Part shown: positions 6,974 through 15,006 of the stretch, piece by piece
Position numbering within the stretch: the stretch's first letter is position 1
Layout: every line of letters begins with the position of its first letter
Assembly (NCBI RefSeq): GCF_009757775.1
Contig: NZ_RHLK01000018.1
Span: forward strand, 1-64,000
DNA: 64,000 bases
Direction of reading: 5' to 3'
Origin: Paenibacillus lutrae
GTDB taxonomy: Bacteria; Bacillota; Bacilli; Paenibacillales; NBRC-103111
Translations under genes and position numbers: made by a program
The notes under the pieces: generated by a model
The model's input: the letters and a program-made list of their open reading frames with translations, nothing else
The model's database searches: none
What the model was told of the DNA's origin: nothing

Positions 6974-7004
6974 CTGCAAGATTAACCCCTTGGGGTTGAA
7001 CTGA

Positions 7005-7769
7005 TCAGGCTAGCACCCACTCGTGTTGACACTTTTTATTGTCTGCGCTGGAAGTCCATCGTTGTAGGCAATGTTTGCAATAACGTGTATTGTCGACTGT
7101 CATTTCGATTTCATGTGGCTCAAACATATTGAAGACGTTCCAATGAACTTGGTATACATTTCCTTCTTTATCGGTAGCACCCGCATAGTAACGGAGTGCA
7201 CCAGCAGAAGGTGCAAACTCAACTGGACGATTGATAATCGTTAATGCTTGCCCATTAAATTCAACCTCGCGGTCATAAGGTGCAAATTTGGTGCCGCTGA
7301 AGTAATCAATAACACTTTGCTTGCGATCATCGGCGATCTTCGAAACTGCGTGCGGGCTTGGCCACTCGAATGTCCCGGTGGATTCACTTGCAAGGAACTC
7401 GTTGAAATCCCACGTTACTGAGAAGTGATTTGGTGATTGGCTAACAGGAACTTGATTGACGTAAAACAGCGATACCTTATTATTATTCTTATCGTAGTTT
7501 TTATCACCGCCATAGCCTGCATGCGTGAGCGTCATGCCTTTGTAGTAGACTTCTTTAATACTTTCCCAACTTTTCATAATCATCGCTCCTTCATTATTTT
7601 GTGGCACTTTAATAAGCCAAGTTCCATGTTCGAGTTCAGCATCGAGATCGCCACGCTCGCATTGACGTTGTATTTTTCGTATCACCGCTCGATCTGACGG
7701 ATCGAGGCCGAGGAATATGGCGTACCCGCGAACGGTTGTCACTTTGTTGAGAATAGAAATCTTGACCAC
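7005..7769 (-). CDS. Hypothetical protein with HTH-like N terminus and zinc-knuckle C terminus
   Basis: 254 residues. The first 55 residues (RGYAIFLGLDPSDRAVIRKI ... ELEHGTWLIKV) resemble a winged-helix or excisionase-type fold. The C terminus carries CKHCLQRW and KKCQHEW, a possible zinc knuckle. The start is uncertain: the GTG at 7767-7769 is too close to AAGGAG, while an ATT codon would fit that site at 8 bases. Two copies of a 14-bp palindrome (7779-7792, 7817-7830) sit directly upstream and are likely operator sites. Role unknown. Confidence 0.6.
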   Translation of the reverse strand: MVKISILNKVTTVRGYAIFLGLDPSDRAVIRKIQRQCERGDLDAELEHGTWLIKVPQNNEGAMIMKSWESIKEVYYKGMTLTHAGYGGDKNYDKNNNKVSLFYVNQVPVSQSPNHFSVTWDFNEFLASESTGTFEWPSPHAVSKIADDRKQSVIDYFSGTKFAPYDREVEFNGQALTIINRPVEFAPSAGALRYYAGATDKEGNVYQVHWNVFNMFEPHEIEMTVDNTRYCKHCLQRWTSSADNKKCQHEWVLA

Positions 7770-7778
7770 TCCTTAATT

Positions 7779-7830
7779 GTCGCAATTGCGACTTATTAAT
7801 TTAATAATATCACAATGTCGCAATTGCGTC
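7779..7830. promoter_or_regulatory. Paired operator-like palindromes
   Basis: GTCGCAATTGCGAC (7779-7792) and GTCGCAATTGCGTC (7817-7830), 38 bp apart, flanking the AT-rich likely promoter of the gene starting at 7769. Suggests cooperative repression by an unidentified dimeric protein. Confidence 0.6.
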
Positions 7831-7901
7831 AATATATAAATGGAAATTATTTGCGTTTCCACCAAAATCAGAAGAGCCTCTTCTCTTTCTTTTCTTTCCA
7901 T

Positions 7902-9431
7902 TTAACCACTAGACAAGGCGAGCTCATACTGACCATTCACTTTCCAGCACGCAGTTATAGAATCCGTACGGGATTGTGCGCAAAGTTCTGGAAGATTCGA
8001 TTTTACTAGATGATAAGGGATAACAGGGGAAACCGAGTTCCCACAACGTGCAACCTGGGAAGCCTTCGAGTATGCTTTTTTGCCGTTATTTACCCGGTCA
8101 ATGATATAACCCTTCGGAAATCCCTGGGCCGCGAAAAGTTCGTAAGGCTCCAGCATCCGCATGCCGATGTCTACGATCTGATAAAGAACGCCATCAATAG
8201 TGATCAGACCCAGGGTTTCATCCGGCTGGCTCTCGCTGCCATACGCTTTTAAGAAGGTGCGAACCTCTCCAAAATGATTGCCTCCGGCAGTAATCGTGTG
8301 AAGAGGCTCCGTTACAGCATGTCCTAAGTTTGTTCCCCGCATTTTAATAATGTGGCTTGCTGCTAGAATATCGTCTTCAGCTGGGGCAAGCCTTGCCTCT
8401 GCAACGGCAAACTTGTTGCCACCTGCCGTAATTGTACCAATGGGTTGATGTATATCTAAAACTCGGGGCTTCTGGCCATTGGCTTCGCCGTAACCCATCT
8501 GTATAAGGGTAGGAGCAGCTAAGGTTTGACTAACCTGGGACAAGTAAGGCTGAACTAACCCCCACCCATTTTTTGTTGTAATCGTCTGTATGGGCTGGTC
8601 GATCGGTTGGCCACGGAATTGTTTGCCTCCGTGATTGACCTTTATGATAAAGGGCTTGTCATTTTTTAGAACAAAACGTTCGATTCCGTAAGCAATCCGC
8701 CGCATCGTATTTTGAGAAAGGGGCTTTTTTCTTTTGAAAATGCTCTGGCAGGGACGCGTAAAATCAAGAATTTCAGCAGCTGTTCGGTAGGGCTGCAGCT
8801 TGCCTGACTGTACAGCAAGCGAGTCCTTTTTGCCGTGCGTAGCTTTTGGCCAGGCAATCGCTTTGCCATCAGAACGAGCAATGAGGAAAAAGCGTTTGCG
8901 TGTTGTCGGTGCCCCATAATCACAGGCTTTTAATTCGCGCCATTCCACTTCATAGCCGTGAAGTTTAAGAGCATTTACAAAAGATCGGAACGTTCGGCCT
9001 TTTTGCTTGGGATCCGGTTTACCATTGGCCAGGAGTGGCCCCCATTCCTTAAATTCTTCTACATTTTCTAGCATAATGACCCGCGGTCTTACCGTTGCTG
9101 CCCATCGAACAGCTACCCACGCTAGGCCCCGTATATGCTTCTCACGGGGTTTGTCACCCTTCGCCTTACTAAAGTGCTTACAGTCAGGAGAAAACCAGCA
9201 CAAAGCGATTTTTCGCCCTGCGGTTGCTTCGTAAGGATCTACTTCCCAGACCGATTCACAATAGTGCTTCGTATCCGGATAATTTTCGATATGAAGCACT
9301 AAAGCATCTTCATCATGGTTCACCGCAATATCTACGGGGCGTCCGGTAGCCATCTGGACACCTGTCGCCACGCCACCACCACCAGCAAAATGATCAACAA
9401 TAAGTTCACCCGTATGTAACAATTTCACCAA
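7902..9431 (-). CDS. C5-cytosine DNA methyltransferase
   Basis: 509 residues. Motif I is HFAGGGGVATGVQ (about residues 14-26). Motif IV is CWFSPDCKHFSKAKG, where the usual PPCQ reads PDCK but the catalytic Cys is kept. Motif VI is MLENVEEF, motif VIII is PTTRKRFFLIA, and the end carries KASQVARCGNSVSP (motif X). The target-recognition region is unusually long, with three repeats around QPI.TIT / EPLHTITAGGN. It methylates cytosine in DNA. No restriction partner is adjacent, so it is probably an orphan enzyme for evading host restriction. The start is the TTG at 9429-9431 with GGGAGG nine bases upstream. Confidence 0.88.
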   Translation of the reverse strand: MVKLLHTGELIVDHFAGGGGVATGVQMATGRPVDIAVNHDEDALVLHIENYPDTKHYCESVWEVDPYEATAGRKIALCWFSPDCKHFSKAKGDKPREKHIRGLAWVAVRWAATVRPRVIMLENVEEFKEWGPLLANGKPDPKQKGRTFRSFVNALKLHGYEVEWRELKACDYGAPTTRKRFFLIARSDGKAIAWPKATHGKKDSLAVQSGKLQPYRTAAEILDFTRPCQSIFKRKKPLSQNTMRRIAYGIERFVLKNDKPFIIKVNHGGKQFRGQPIDQPIQTITTKNGWGLVQPYLSQVSQTLAAPTLIQMGYGEANGQKPRVLDIHQPIGTITAGGNKFAVAEARLAPAEDDILAASHIIKMRGTNLGHAVTEPLHTITAGGNHFGEVRTFLKAYGSESQPDETLGLITIDGVLYQIVDIGMRMLEPYELFAAQGFPKGYIIDRVNNGKKAYSKASQVARCGNSVSPVIPYHLVKSNLPELCAQSRTDSITACWKVNGQYELALSSG

Positions 9432-9508
9432 TTAGAAAAACCTCCCGGATATCTATATGTCATATGAACACCGTGTTCATCGGTTTGCTGCCTCCATTCG
9501 CCAGGTGT

Positions 9509-9543
9509 GAGAGGGGATGATGAAGCAATCACCATCCCCTCTC
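9509..9543. terminator. Hairpin, possible terminator
   Basis: Perfect 11-bp arms GAGAGGGGATG / CATCCCCTCTC with a 13-base loop, directly after the small membrane gene at 9546-9644. There is no T run on either side, so it may be an mRNA-stabilising or processing structure. Confidence 0.45.
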
Positions 9544-9545
9544 GC

Positions 9546-9644
9546 CTATCCTTCCAGCCCTAAAATAAAGAGAGCTGACCATAAGAAAATAATCAAGAAC
9601 ACCAGGAGCGCAAGGTACATTTCGTTTCGTTCATGTTTATTCAT
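9546..9644 (-). CDS. Small single-pass membrane protein (32 aa)
   Basis: Reads MNKHERNEM then one hydrophobic helix (YLALLVFLIIFLWSALFILG). Its ATG overlaps the end of the upstream gene by 8 bases, which suggests translational coupling. Charged residues precede the helix, so the N terminus is probably cytoplasmic. Function unknown; it could be a small regulator or toxin-like peptide, but nothing more can be seen. Confidence 0.55.
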   Translation of the reverse strand: MNKHERNEMYLALLVFLIIFLWSALFILGLEG

Positions 9645-10422
9645 TCGGAGATTCCACAGGAAGAATTGTAATAAAAGGCTTTAGCAGATATCGGGTAGTA
9701 GTCAACCAGTCGATCTTTAACGAGTTCAAATCCTGAAATTTCTCTTGTACTTCTTCCGAGAATCCTACAATGACATGCTCTGGAATTTCATCGTACGTGT
9801 ACATGTGCCGGATCTTATAGGACTCTTCGAAAATGTAGTCATAGAGCTCTTGGAATCTTTTTTTGATATTATCTTGGCCACACTCATCGCAATAAACGAC
9901 AAGCCCTTCATGTTCTCCAATTACCTTATTTTCTTTTTTGAGTTCCGGTTCCCATTCGTCATACTGTTCTCTCGGCTCGACATAATAGCGCTTGTCTTGC
10001 CAATCCCTGATAATGCCACCTGCTAATCCGTAATCTTCATAGAGTAGAAGGTTTTTGGCGGGGATTCCCGTAAGAAAGGCAACAGCAAGTATCAATCGCG
10101 ATTCCTTTTCTTCGGTTTCTTGCTCTTGCACAGAAACGGATTCTTCCTCCTGGGTAGGATCTAAAGGCTCCAGGTAATATTCAGCAAGTGATCTCCAATT
10201 CAGTAAATTGATGATTTCTTTCTGTACACTATTATCTAGGACTTCCTCCCCCTCAGTGCTGTAGTTCACAACTTCACGTTGAATATCTCGGGTAAAATCT
10301 TGTACAACGAACTCTGGTATGTTTTCATATCCATAGCGCTTCCGGAGTTTACTTGCTTTCTCCATGATGAAATCATAAAGATCTTGATTTTCGTTAATCC
10401 AATTTTTAATATGGTTGTTCAT
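9637..10422 (-). CDS. Hypothetical protein with an internal duplication (261 aa)
   Basis: Two related helical segments: residues about 14-55 (DLYDFIMEKASKLRKRYGYE, IPEFVVQDFTRDIQ) and about 193-235 (ELYDYIFEESYKIRHMYTYD, IPEHVIVGFSEEVQ), separated by an acidic linker and a CDEC motif (about residues 177-180). Each half probably forms the same small helical domain. No family recognised. It starts 32 bp after a 330-bp repeat (10454-10783) that must hold its leader and promoter. Confidence 0.6.
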   Translation of the reverse strand: MNNHIKNWINENQDLYDFIMEKASKLRKRYGYENIPEFVVQDFTRDIQREVVNYSTEGEEVLDNSVQKEIINLLNWRSLAEYYLEPLDPTQEEESVSVQEQETEEKESRLILAVAFLTGIPAKNLLLYEDYGLAGGIIRDWQDKRYYVEPREQYDEWEPELKKENKVIGEHEGLVVYCDECGQDNIKKRFQELYDYIFEESYKIRHMYTYDEIPEHVIVGFSEEVQEKFQDLNSLKIDWLTTTRYLLKPFITILPVESPNE

Positions 10423-10453
10423 GCCCTCATCACCTTGACCTTTTCGAATGATT

Positions 10454-10783
10454 TTAGCGGCCGTCTATGCTTGCCACCTGGCGCAAGCGCACCATATCGA
10501 ATAAGCTACGGAGGATTACTTCGCGCCCTAGTTCCTCCGGAGGCTCCGCAAAGCCGGGAACCGGCTGCCGGAGTGGAGGAACTTCCCTGTCAAAAGGAAA
10601 CTGGAATACCGCACAACAAAAAGAGGCTGTTAGGCAGCGTTGTTTGCTGCCTTACAGCCTCTTTTGGTGGAGGATATGCCGGGAAAACTTTTGACGGGGA
10701 TGGGCGCTATGGTAAGCTGGTACAAGGTGGCACTGTGCCAACCAGGCCGCAAGCTTCCGGCTTGCCGGAAGGTTTCCATCTTC
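10454..10783. repeat. 330-bp direct repeat, copy 1
   Basis: Matches 16344-16673 with about three differences. GC-rich. It contains a perfect CTTCCGGC-AA-GCCGGAAG palindrome, TGGCAC/GTGCCA, a strong bidirectional terminator (10618-10665) and, on the minus strand, about 50 open codons ending ...SLFDMVRLRQVASIDGR-stop at about 10455. Both copies lie just upstream of a leftward gene start. No transposase and no target-site duplication are visible. Confidence 0.85.
10618..10665. terminator. Bidirectional terminator inside repeat copy 1
   Basis: AAAAGAGGCTGT-T-AGGCAGC pairs with GCTGCCT-T-ACAGCCTCTTTT around a 7-base loop, with T runs on both strands. The same structure recurs at 16508-16555. Confidence 0.8.
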
Positions 10784-10812
10784 CCTTGAAAAGCAATCAA
10801 AGAGCTTCTTTG

Positions 10813-10917
10813 CGAAGCCCGTTAGAAATTCAATGGAATGCCGGCTTTGGATTGCCTGGGCAAGCCAGGGCCGGTAGTCGCTTGAATTTTAGGGCTGATG
10901 AACCGGGGGATCCAAAA
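10813..10917. repeat. Imperfect 3'-flank repeat, copy 1
   Basis: Shares GAAATTCAATGGAAT and AGTCGCTTG.ATTTTAGGGC.GATGAAC and GGATCCAAAA with 17361-17474, but the hairpin between the conserved blocks is different. It sits just after the Mrr-like gene (leftward). Confidence 0.6.
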
Positions 10918-10922
10918 CCACT

Positions 10923-11726
10923 TTATTTAAAGCAGTTACATTTTCTTCTGCCGCTTTCCGTTGCCCTAACAAAGCCTTCAAATACAAGAGCCCCGGACCG
11001 CCCGGCTAATTTACGGCCATACTCACAACGGTCATCGTGAAATACACGCGATTCCGGACTGGAATAAAAAGTGGCATGTTCACTATACACCCCTGATTGC
11101 TTAGCCTTGTTGTACTGGTACATATTTTCGATTAGTTTCTCACGGTCCCACAATTCGATGCCCAGCTGCTCAGCTGTTTCTTTTACCTGTTTGGTAAATC
11201 CGCGATTGGTAATGATCCATGCTTTATCACAGCCCCATAGCGTTTTAGCCGTAAAGATTTGCTGGACGGCCTCAAATGTTACATTCTTACTCCAACATTT
11301 TGCCTGTACGCAAATACGCATACCGGTAGAAGGTTCGATTAAAATTTTGTCAGCTCCTCTATCCCCTTTACCGCCGGTGTCTTCGACTCGATAATTCAGA
11401 TCCTCGAAAAAAACCGTTAAATAGTTCTCGAATTCTGATCCCGTCATCCGATCAATCGTATAAATGCCCGACATACGTAGCTGCTTCTTTCTACGAGCTT
11501 GCTTGATACGATTCTTTATCGGGGACCAGGCAAAATAAAGGACCAACAATAGACATGGAACTAAGAAAAAAGAGCCACTTAATCGATTCAAGATTGGAAG
11601 AGACGACCCTGGATTGATTTGAGGCTGATCGACATTGTTCAGAACAGAAATAAAGAAAAGAAGAACAAGGAGAATAACATAGGTGTGATTTTTCTTCCTC
11701 TGTTTGTAAAACTTTCGTTTACTCAT
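10923..11726 (-). CDS. Membrane-anchored Mrr-like restriction endonuclease
   Basis: 267 residues. Two N-terminal membrane helices (about 14-32 and 50-68), then an Mrr_cat-type nuclease domain (about 88-200): ...SEFENYLTVFF..., GGKGDRGADKIL with the catalytic Asp, then VQAKCW with the QxK pair. The C terminus (about 222-267) has FHDDRCEYGRKL and RRKCNCFK, a four-Cys metal site like that of the Ada N-terminal domain. It likely cuts DNA at the membrane, perhaps modified or incoming DNA. The Ada-like tail is unusual. No methylase partner is adjacent. Confidence 0.8.
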   Translation of the reverse strand: MSKRKFYKQRKKNHTYVILLVLLFFISVLNNVDQPQINPGSSLPILNRLSGSFFLVPCLLLVLYFAWSPIKNRIKQARRKKQLRMSGIYTIDRMTGSEFENYLTVFFEDLNYRVEDTGGKGDRGADKILIEPSTGMRICVQAKCWSKNVTFEAVQQIFTAKTLWGCDKAWIITNRGFTKQVKETAEQLGIELWDREKLIENMYQYNKAKQSGVYSEHATFYSSPESRVFHDDRCEYGRKLAGRSGALVFEGFVRATESGRRKCNCFK

Positions 11727-11765
11727 AGAAGCCCCCTGATCACAAATACAAATAGCCCAAGAAAA

Positions 11766-12833
11766 TTATCGTTCATAATCGATACCTTTAGCCATCGGCT
11801 CAATTTTCCGTTGATTGGACTGATAGCATTTACTCAGATTTTCCAAGTCCTGGCCGTTTGTTTCCAGCGCTTTTTTTAAAGCACTTGAGACAGAATGAAG
11901 ACGAGGAAATTCACGCTGCGCTGCCTCAATTTGGCCAGCTGAAGGCATGGAGAGCTGTTTCATTTGTATATCCGCATGCTTGATCTCTTCCCGCATCCCT
12001 TCAAGCACTTTCTTATGTAAGGATGAAAATTTTTCCAACCAGGATTTAGGCTTCATTTCTTCAAGATCATTGTTCAATTGAAAGATTTTTTCTTTCAACT
12101 GGTTAAACTGCTCCACAGGCTGCAGAATCTCCTTCGCCTTGACTAGCTCCTGATCTATGACTTTGAGTTCTTTGTAATACCGGCTTTGATCTTGCTTCAG
12201 CGTCTGGATCTGGTTTTTCTGCTCATGCACCCAACTACGAGCAATATCATTTACCCATTTAGGCAGCTGGGGCGCTGCAAAAATGATTTTCCCCTTATCG
12301 AACTCCATCATCATCTTATATCCCGTGCTATTGTCAAAAATGAAAGAACGATCCGCAAGAGAAATGGCCTTTGGCACATTCTGAAGAGATCGATCGTACC
12401 GCCGGCGAATATCTTCTTCCGGAATATGATGGCCACCTTCTTCAACGCGGCGCGCCACACGTTCAACATGGAAATCCACATTTTTAAGCCCTACATAGAA
12501 CATCGTAATCGCATAACCGGATTGGGCTGCCCGTTGCATTTGCCTCATGACATTTCCGCCGGCTAATGTTGTCTCGATTGAAAAATCTCTTTTGTGATCG
12601 ATACAGTTTTGTACGCGTTTGAGCGCTTCACGACCGGCAGCAATCGAAACACTTTCCGGATTCGCAGGATTCATTTGTTTGGCGATCGCATCAGCATCGA
12701 TGACTTCGCCCACCCGGTCTGCAGCTACCATAACGTCTGTAAGAGTACTTTTTCCGGCTCCGTTTGTTCCCGCGAAAACCGTCATTTTGGGTTTATCGAT
12801 CGAATTCAATTTCGGAACGCCGTCCTTGTTCAT
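11766..12833 (-). CDS. Zeta-toxin-family P-loop kinase with helical C-terminal extension
   Basis: 355 residues. Residues 1-190 match the zeta/PezT toxin fold: Walker A GTNGAGKST (22-30), an acidic base in IDADAIAK, the ETTLAGG strand, and an Arg-rich lid (RRYDRSLQNVPKA). Family members phosphorylate UDP-N-acetylglucosamine or related substrates and are usually toxic. The last 150 residues are long, charged and coiled-coil-like, absent from the short family members. The start overlaps the upstream small gene by 41 bases, as in a toxin-antitoxin pair. Likely maintenance module. Confidence 0.8.
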   Translation of the reverse strand: MNKDGVPKLNSIDKPKMTVFAGTNGAGKSTLTDVMVAADRVGEVIDADAIAKQMNPANPESVSIAAGREALKRVQNCIDHKRDFSIETTLAGGNVMRQMQRAAQSGYAITMFYVGLKNVDFHVERVARRVEEGGHHIPEEDIRRRYDRSLQNVPKAISLADRSFIFDNSTGYKMMMEFDKGKIIFAAPQLPKWVNDIARSWVHEQKNQIQTLKQDQSRYYKELKVIDQELVKAKEILQPVEQFNQLKEKIFQLNNDLEEMKPKSWLEKFSSLHKKVLEGMREEIKHADIQMKQLSMPSAGQIEAAQREFPRLHSVSSALKKALETNGQDLENLSKCYQSNQRKIEPMAKGIDYER

Positions 12834-12993
12834 CGCGAACTACCTGTTTTTTAACCCCATAGGCATATTCGCGGATCATCTTTCCATCTTCTTCGTAAAT
12901 CAAAGAGGTGCCGGCAGCTTTTGCCTTATTTCTCGCGTGCTGGGTTGCTTTTTGGAGGATGTGTTTAAGCTCGTCACGAGTTACGTCCTTCAA
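12793..12993 (-). CDS. Putative antitoxin partner of the zeta-type kinase
   Basis: 66 residues. The Ala/Lys-rich helix (LKHILQKATQHARNKAKAAG) followed by a short strand-rich segment (LIYEEDGKMIREYAYG) is the pattern of small proteins that precede zeta-type toxins. I start it at TTG 12991-12993 because GGGAG is 8 bases upstream; a GTG at 13002 would sit on the ribosome site. It overlaps the toxin start, implying coupled translation. It is not the classical epsilon or PezA fold. Antitoxin activity is inferred from context. Confidence 0.6.
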   Translation of the reverse strand: MKDVTRDELKHILQKATQHARNKAKAAGTSLIYEEDGKMIREYAYGVKKQVVRDEQGRRSEIEFDR

Positions 12994-13205
12994 GATATTC
13001 ACTCCCTTAAATCCATTTTAAATAGGCCCTGGATCTCTTCTGAACAAGTCTTTCTGTACTTGTAATTATATCACATCTAAGAAACAGCTTGGATAAGATC
13101 CGGACGCGCGCCTAGCGAGTCTGGATCCGAAAATACGTTCAAAATCAAAGACTCGTCTTTGATATCCTTTTCCGGCAGCATTTCAGTTTTCAGCCGGTGG
13201 AATAC

Positions 13206-13230
13206 AAAAAGGCCCGAACTTTCGTCCGGG
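13206..13230 (-). terminator. Rho-independent terminator
   Basis: Minus strand CCCGGAC-GAAA-GTTCGGG, a 7-bp stem with a GAAA tetraloop, then CC and TTTTT. It follows the small His-rich gene by 20 bases. Confidence 0.75.
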
Positions 13231-13249
13231 TCCCTCTTTGCTTACAACA

Positions 13250-13402
13250 TTACGACCGACAGTGTTCAGAAACGATGGAGCCACTACGAAGATGCTGTGG
13301 CACCCAGTGTCCCCCTCTGTGATGGCCGCGTACCCAGTGGGGGCTGCGTGTATGTTCACACACATGCGTACCCTTCGGGTAACTACAAGATAGCTCATTC
13401 AT
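13250..13402 (-). CDS. Small His/Arg-rich protein (50 aa)
   Basis: Starts at ATG 13400-13402 behind a full AAAGGAGG site 9-10 bases upstream, and ends just before a terminator. It is rich in His, Arg, Ser and Cys, with spaced H-x-R and W-V motifs (SPHWVRGHHRGGHWVPQHLR, three Cys). The HWV/H-x-R spacing resembles small phage and plasmid peptides of unknown role; metal or nucleic-acid binding is possible. A longer frame shifted by one base covers the same DNA but lacks a ribosome site. Confidence 0.55.
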   Translation of the reverse strand: MNELSCSYPKGTHVCEHTRSPHWVRGHHRGGHWVPQHLRSGSIVSEHCRS

Positions 13403-13978
13403 TGAGGTGTCCTCCTTTTACCTTTGTAGGCTAAAGGAGGTTGAGCAGTTAATCATGTTGGTTATGTATTTTGAACGAGCCTTACCTTCAATATTCGTTC
13501 CTTTTGGAGGGCAACTTTCAATGAGGAAAGAATGAAACCTTAACTTCTTGTTGCGTTTCCCCCCTGTTATTGGTAGAATAGTGATTGTCGAAATCAATTC
13601 AGATACACGCCATCATATGATTTGCGAGATCATATTTTGGATACCAAGAGATTAAAAGCAAACGCTCCCCTAACCTCAAACCCTAGTATAGGGTTTATTT
13701 GTCATTCTGTCAACTATTATTTTGAAATAAATCACAATATACGGACAAAATTTCCTTCAATTATGACCATACATACAATATATAGTGTTTAGTGGTTTAT
13801 CTTTTTCCTTCTAGTGTGTGAGTACATACCGTTTTTTTCTAATATAATATTACATTTTTCTCGTTCATCCTTCCTTCCTCTTATTTTAAGGTTCATCACT
13901 AGATATAGATTAAAAAATATTTAGCCCTGGGAACCGAATTCGGTTTCCAAGGCTTTTTTTGTGAAAATTCAAGCTGTT
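13403..13978. other. Intergenic region with two hairpins
   Basis: 576 bases with no convincing gene. A 25-codon plus-strand frame follows AAAGGAGG at 13434-13441 but has poor spacing. A hairpin AAACCCTA-GTA-TAGGGTTT lies at 13678-13696 and a terminator at 13922-13960. The sequence is AT-rich and probably holds the promoter of the leftward small His-rich gene. Confidence 0.4.
13922..13960. terminator. Terminator
   Basis: Stem GCC.TGG.AACCGAA / TTCGGTT.CCA.GGC followed by seven T on the plus strand and by an AT-rich tail on the minus strand. It lies 18 bases after the stop of the gene at 13979-14773 and probably works for it. Confidence 0.65.
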
Positions 13979-14773
13979 CTACCAATCATAAAACGGTAGT
14001 TCATTCAATAGTCTGGCGTCCCGGTCAAGACGTACCCAGTCGCATTCTTTCGCCTGGGCCAGCGTAAGAATTTCCTTCAAGTCTTCAGGAATGTTCATTA
14101 GCACAGACTCATGGCCTTCTATATCCTGCGGTACATGGATGAAATATCCGTAAGTATACCCATAGGAAGACAGCTGGCCTTTCAGTAGATCATTTGAAGC
14201 CAACCAGTTATTCGTTTCTAACGTAATATGGGCCGTAGAGATATCGAGTAATTGTAAGACAGGACTTCGGGTCTTAGTCATGGTGATTGCCTCTTTAGTC
14301 TCTCTTCGCGGTAATTCCGGATCGTTAACGCCATAAAAAAATTTTTCAGATCTGACGGCGGCAGAAAAGTCTTTACAAGAAATAGGTTTCCTTCTCTTCC
14401 ATTTGGTTAACAAGTGCGTTGAATATATAAAATTCTCTGTGAGAATAGCACCCCAGGTCTTTGCTTTCTTTGTTACTCCCGGTAATACGGGCTTTGGATC
14501 ACTTACATTAAAATTCATAGGAAGATTGCTGAAATCCTTGCATTCATTTTGGTTTTCAGTACCGGATGTATCATCTTCAAGATCGATTTCACCTTTTTCA
14601 GCTAAGTACCGATATTCTGCTTCAGCTTCATGTAAACAGCACCCAGGGAGAAGCCTTAAATTGGCTAAAGCTTCCCCGACTTCATCGGTCCAGCAATTGC
14701 TAAGGTCATAAAAAGCGTGACTAATTTTTTCCATAGCACTTCTTTGTTCAGCGGTCAATGTTACCTTTCTCAT
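13979..14773 (-). CDS. DUF5983-like C-terminal domain protein
   Basis: 264 residues. The last about 100 (LQLLDISTAHITLETNNWLA ... GYFIHVPQD ... CDWVRLDRDARLLNELPFYDW) match the pattern of the DUF5983 family, which occurs on plasmids and prophages and has no known function. The first 160 residues are different and carry no motif I recognise, so this may be a fusion. A second start just before MTKTRSPVLQL (near 14280) has only a weak AGAGG site. Leftward, followed by a terminator. Confidence 0.65.
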   Translation of the reverse strand: MRKVTLTAEQRSAMEKISHAFYDLSNCWTDEVGEALANLRLLPGCCLHEAEAEYRYLAEKGEIDLEDDTSGTENQNECKDFSNLPMNFNVSDPKPVLPGVTKKAKTWGAILTENFIYSTHLLTKWKRRKPISCKDFSAAVRSEKFFYGVNDPELPRRETKEAITMTKTRSPVLQLLDISTAHITLETNNWLASNDLLKGQLSSYGYTYGYFIHVPQDIEGHESVLMNIPEDLKEILTLAQAKECDWVRLDRDARLLNELPFYDW

Positions 14774-14879
14774 TTGAACAGCCCCTTTATTATGTTTATT
14801 AACTGCGCCTCGGCTGGGAGAAAATTAAAGTATGATCTTGGTAAAGCTCTATCAGATGATAGCTATTAATTCTTTAGGA

Positions 14880-14915
14880 GGTTATTCGGATTATCGTGTT
14901 GAACGCCGAATAACC
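14880..14915. promoter_or_regulatory. Hairpin / inverted repeat
   Basis: GGTTATTCGG (14880-14889) and CCGAATAACC (14906-14915), perfect 10-bp arms with a 16-base spacer, about 105 bases ahead of the gene starting at 14773. Could be a leader structure or an operator. Confidence 0.4.
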
Positions 14916-14954
14916 GTTCTAAATTAGATTCACTGTTATTTGTCGAAAACGAAA

Positions 14955-15006
14955 AACATCCTTGAAATCTAGCCTATTCGCTCATTTGTTTTTCGTATTC
15001 AAGGAT
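14955..15006 (-). terminator. Terminator overlapping a gene end
   Basis: Minus-strand CATCCTTGAA ... TTCAAGGATG followed by TTTTTCGTTTT. The left arm lies inside the last codons of the gene at 14974. Confidence 0.55.

Noticed and set aside
6430-6999. Plus-strand 189-codon frame
   Set aside because: Opposite two supported genes and the duplicated leader; shadow frame.
10279-11040. Plus-strand frame of 253 codons over repeat copy 1 and two gene ends
   Set aside because: It lies opposite two supported minus-strand genes, crosses a strong terminator and has no ribosome site.
13183-13398. 71-codon minus-strand frame overlapping the His-rich gene
   Set aside because: No ribosome site at its start and it reads through the terminator at 13206-13230; the +1 frame at 13250-13402 has much better signals.
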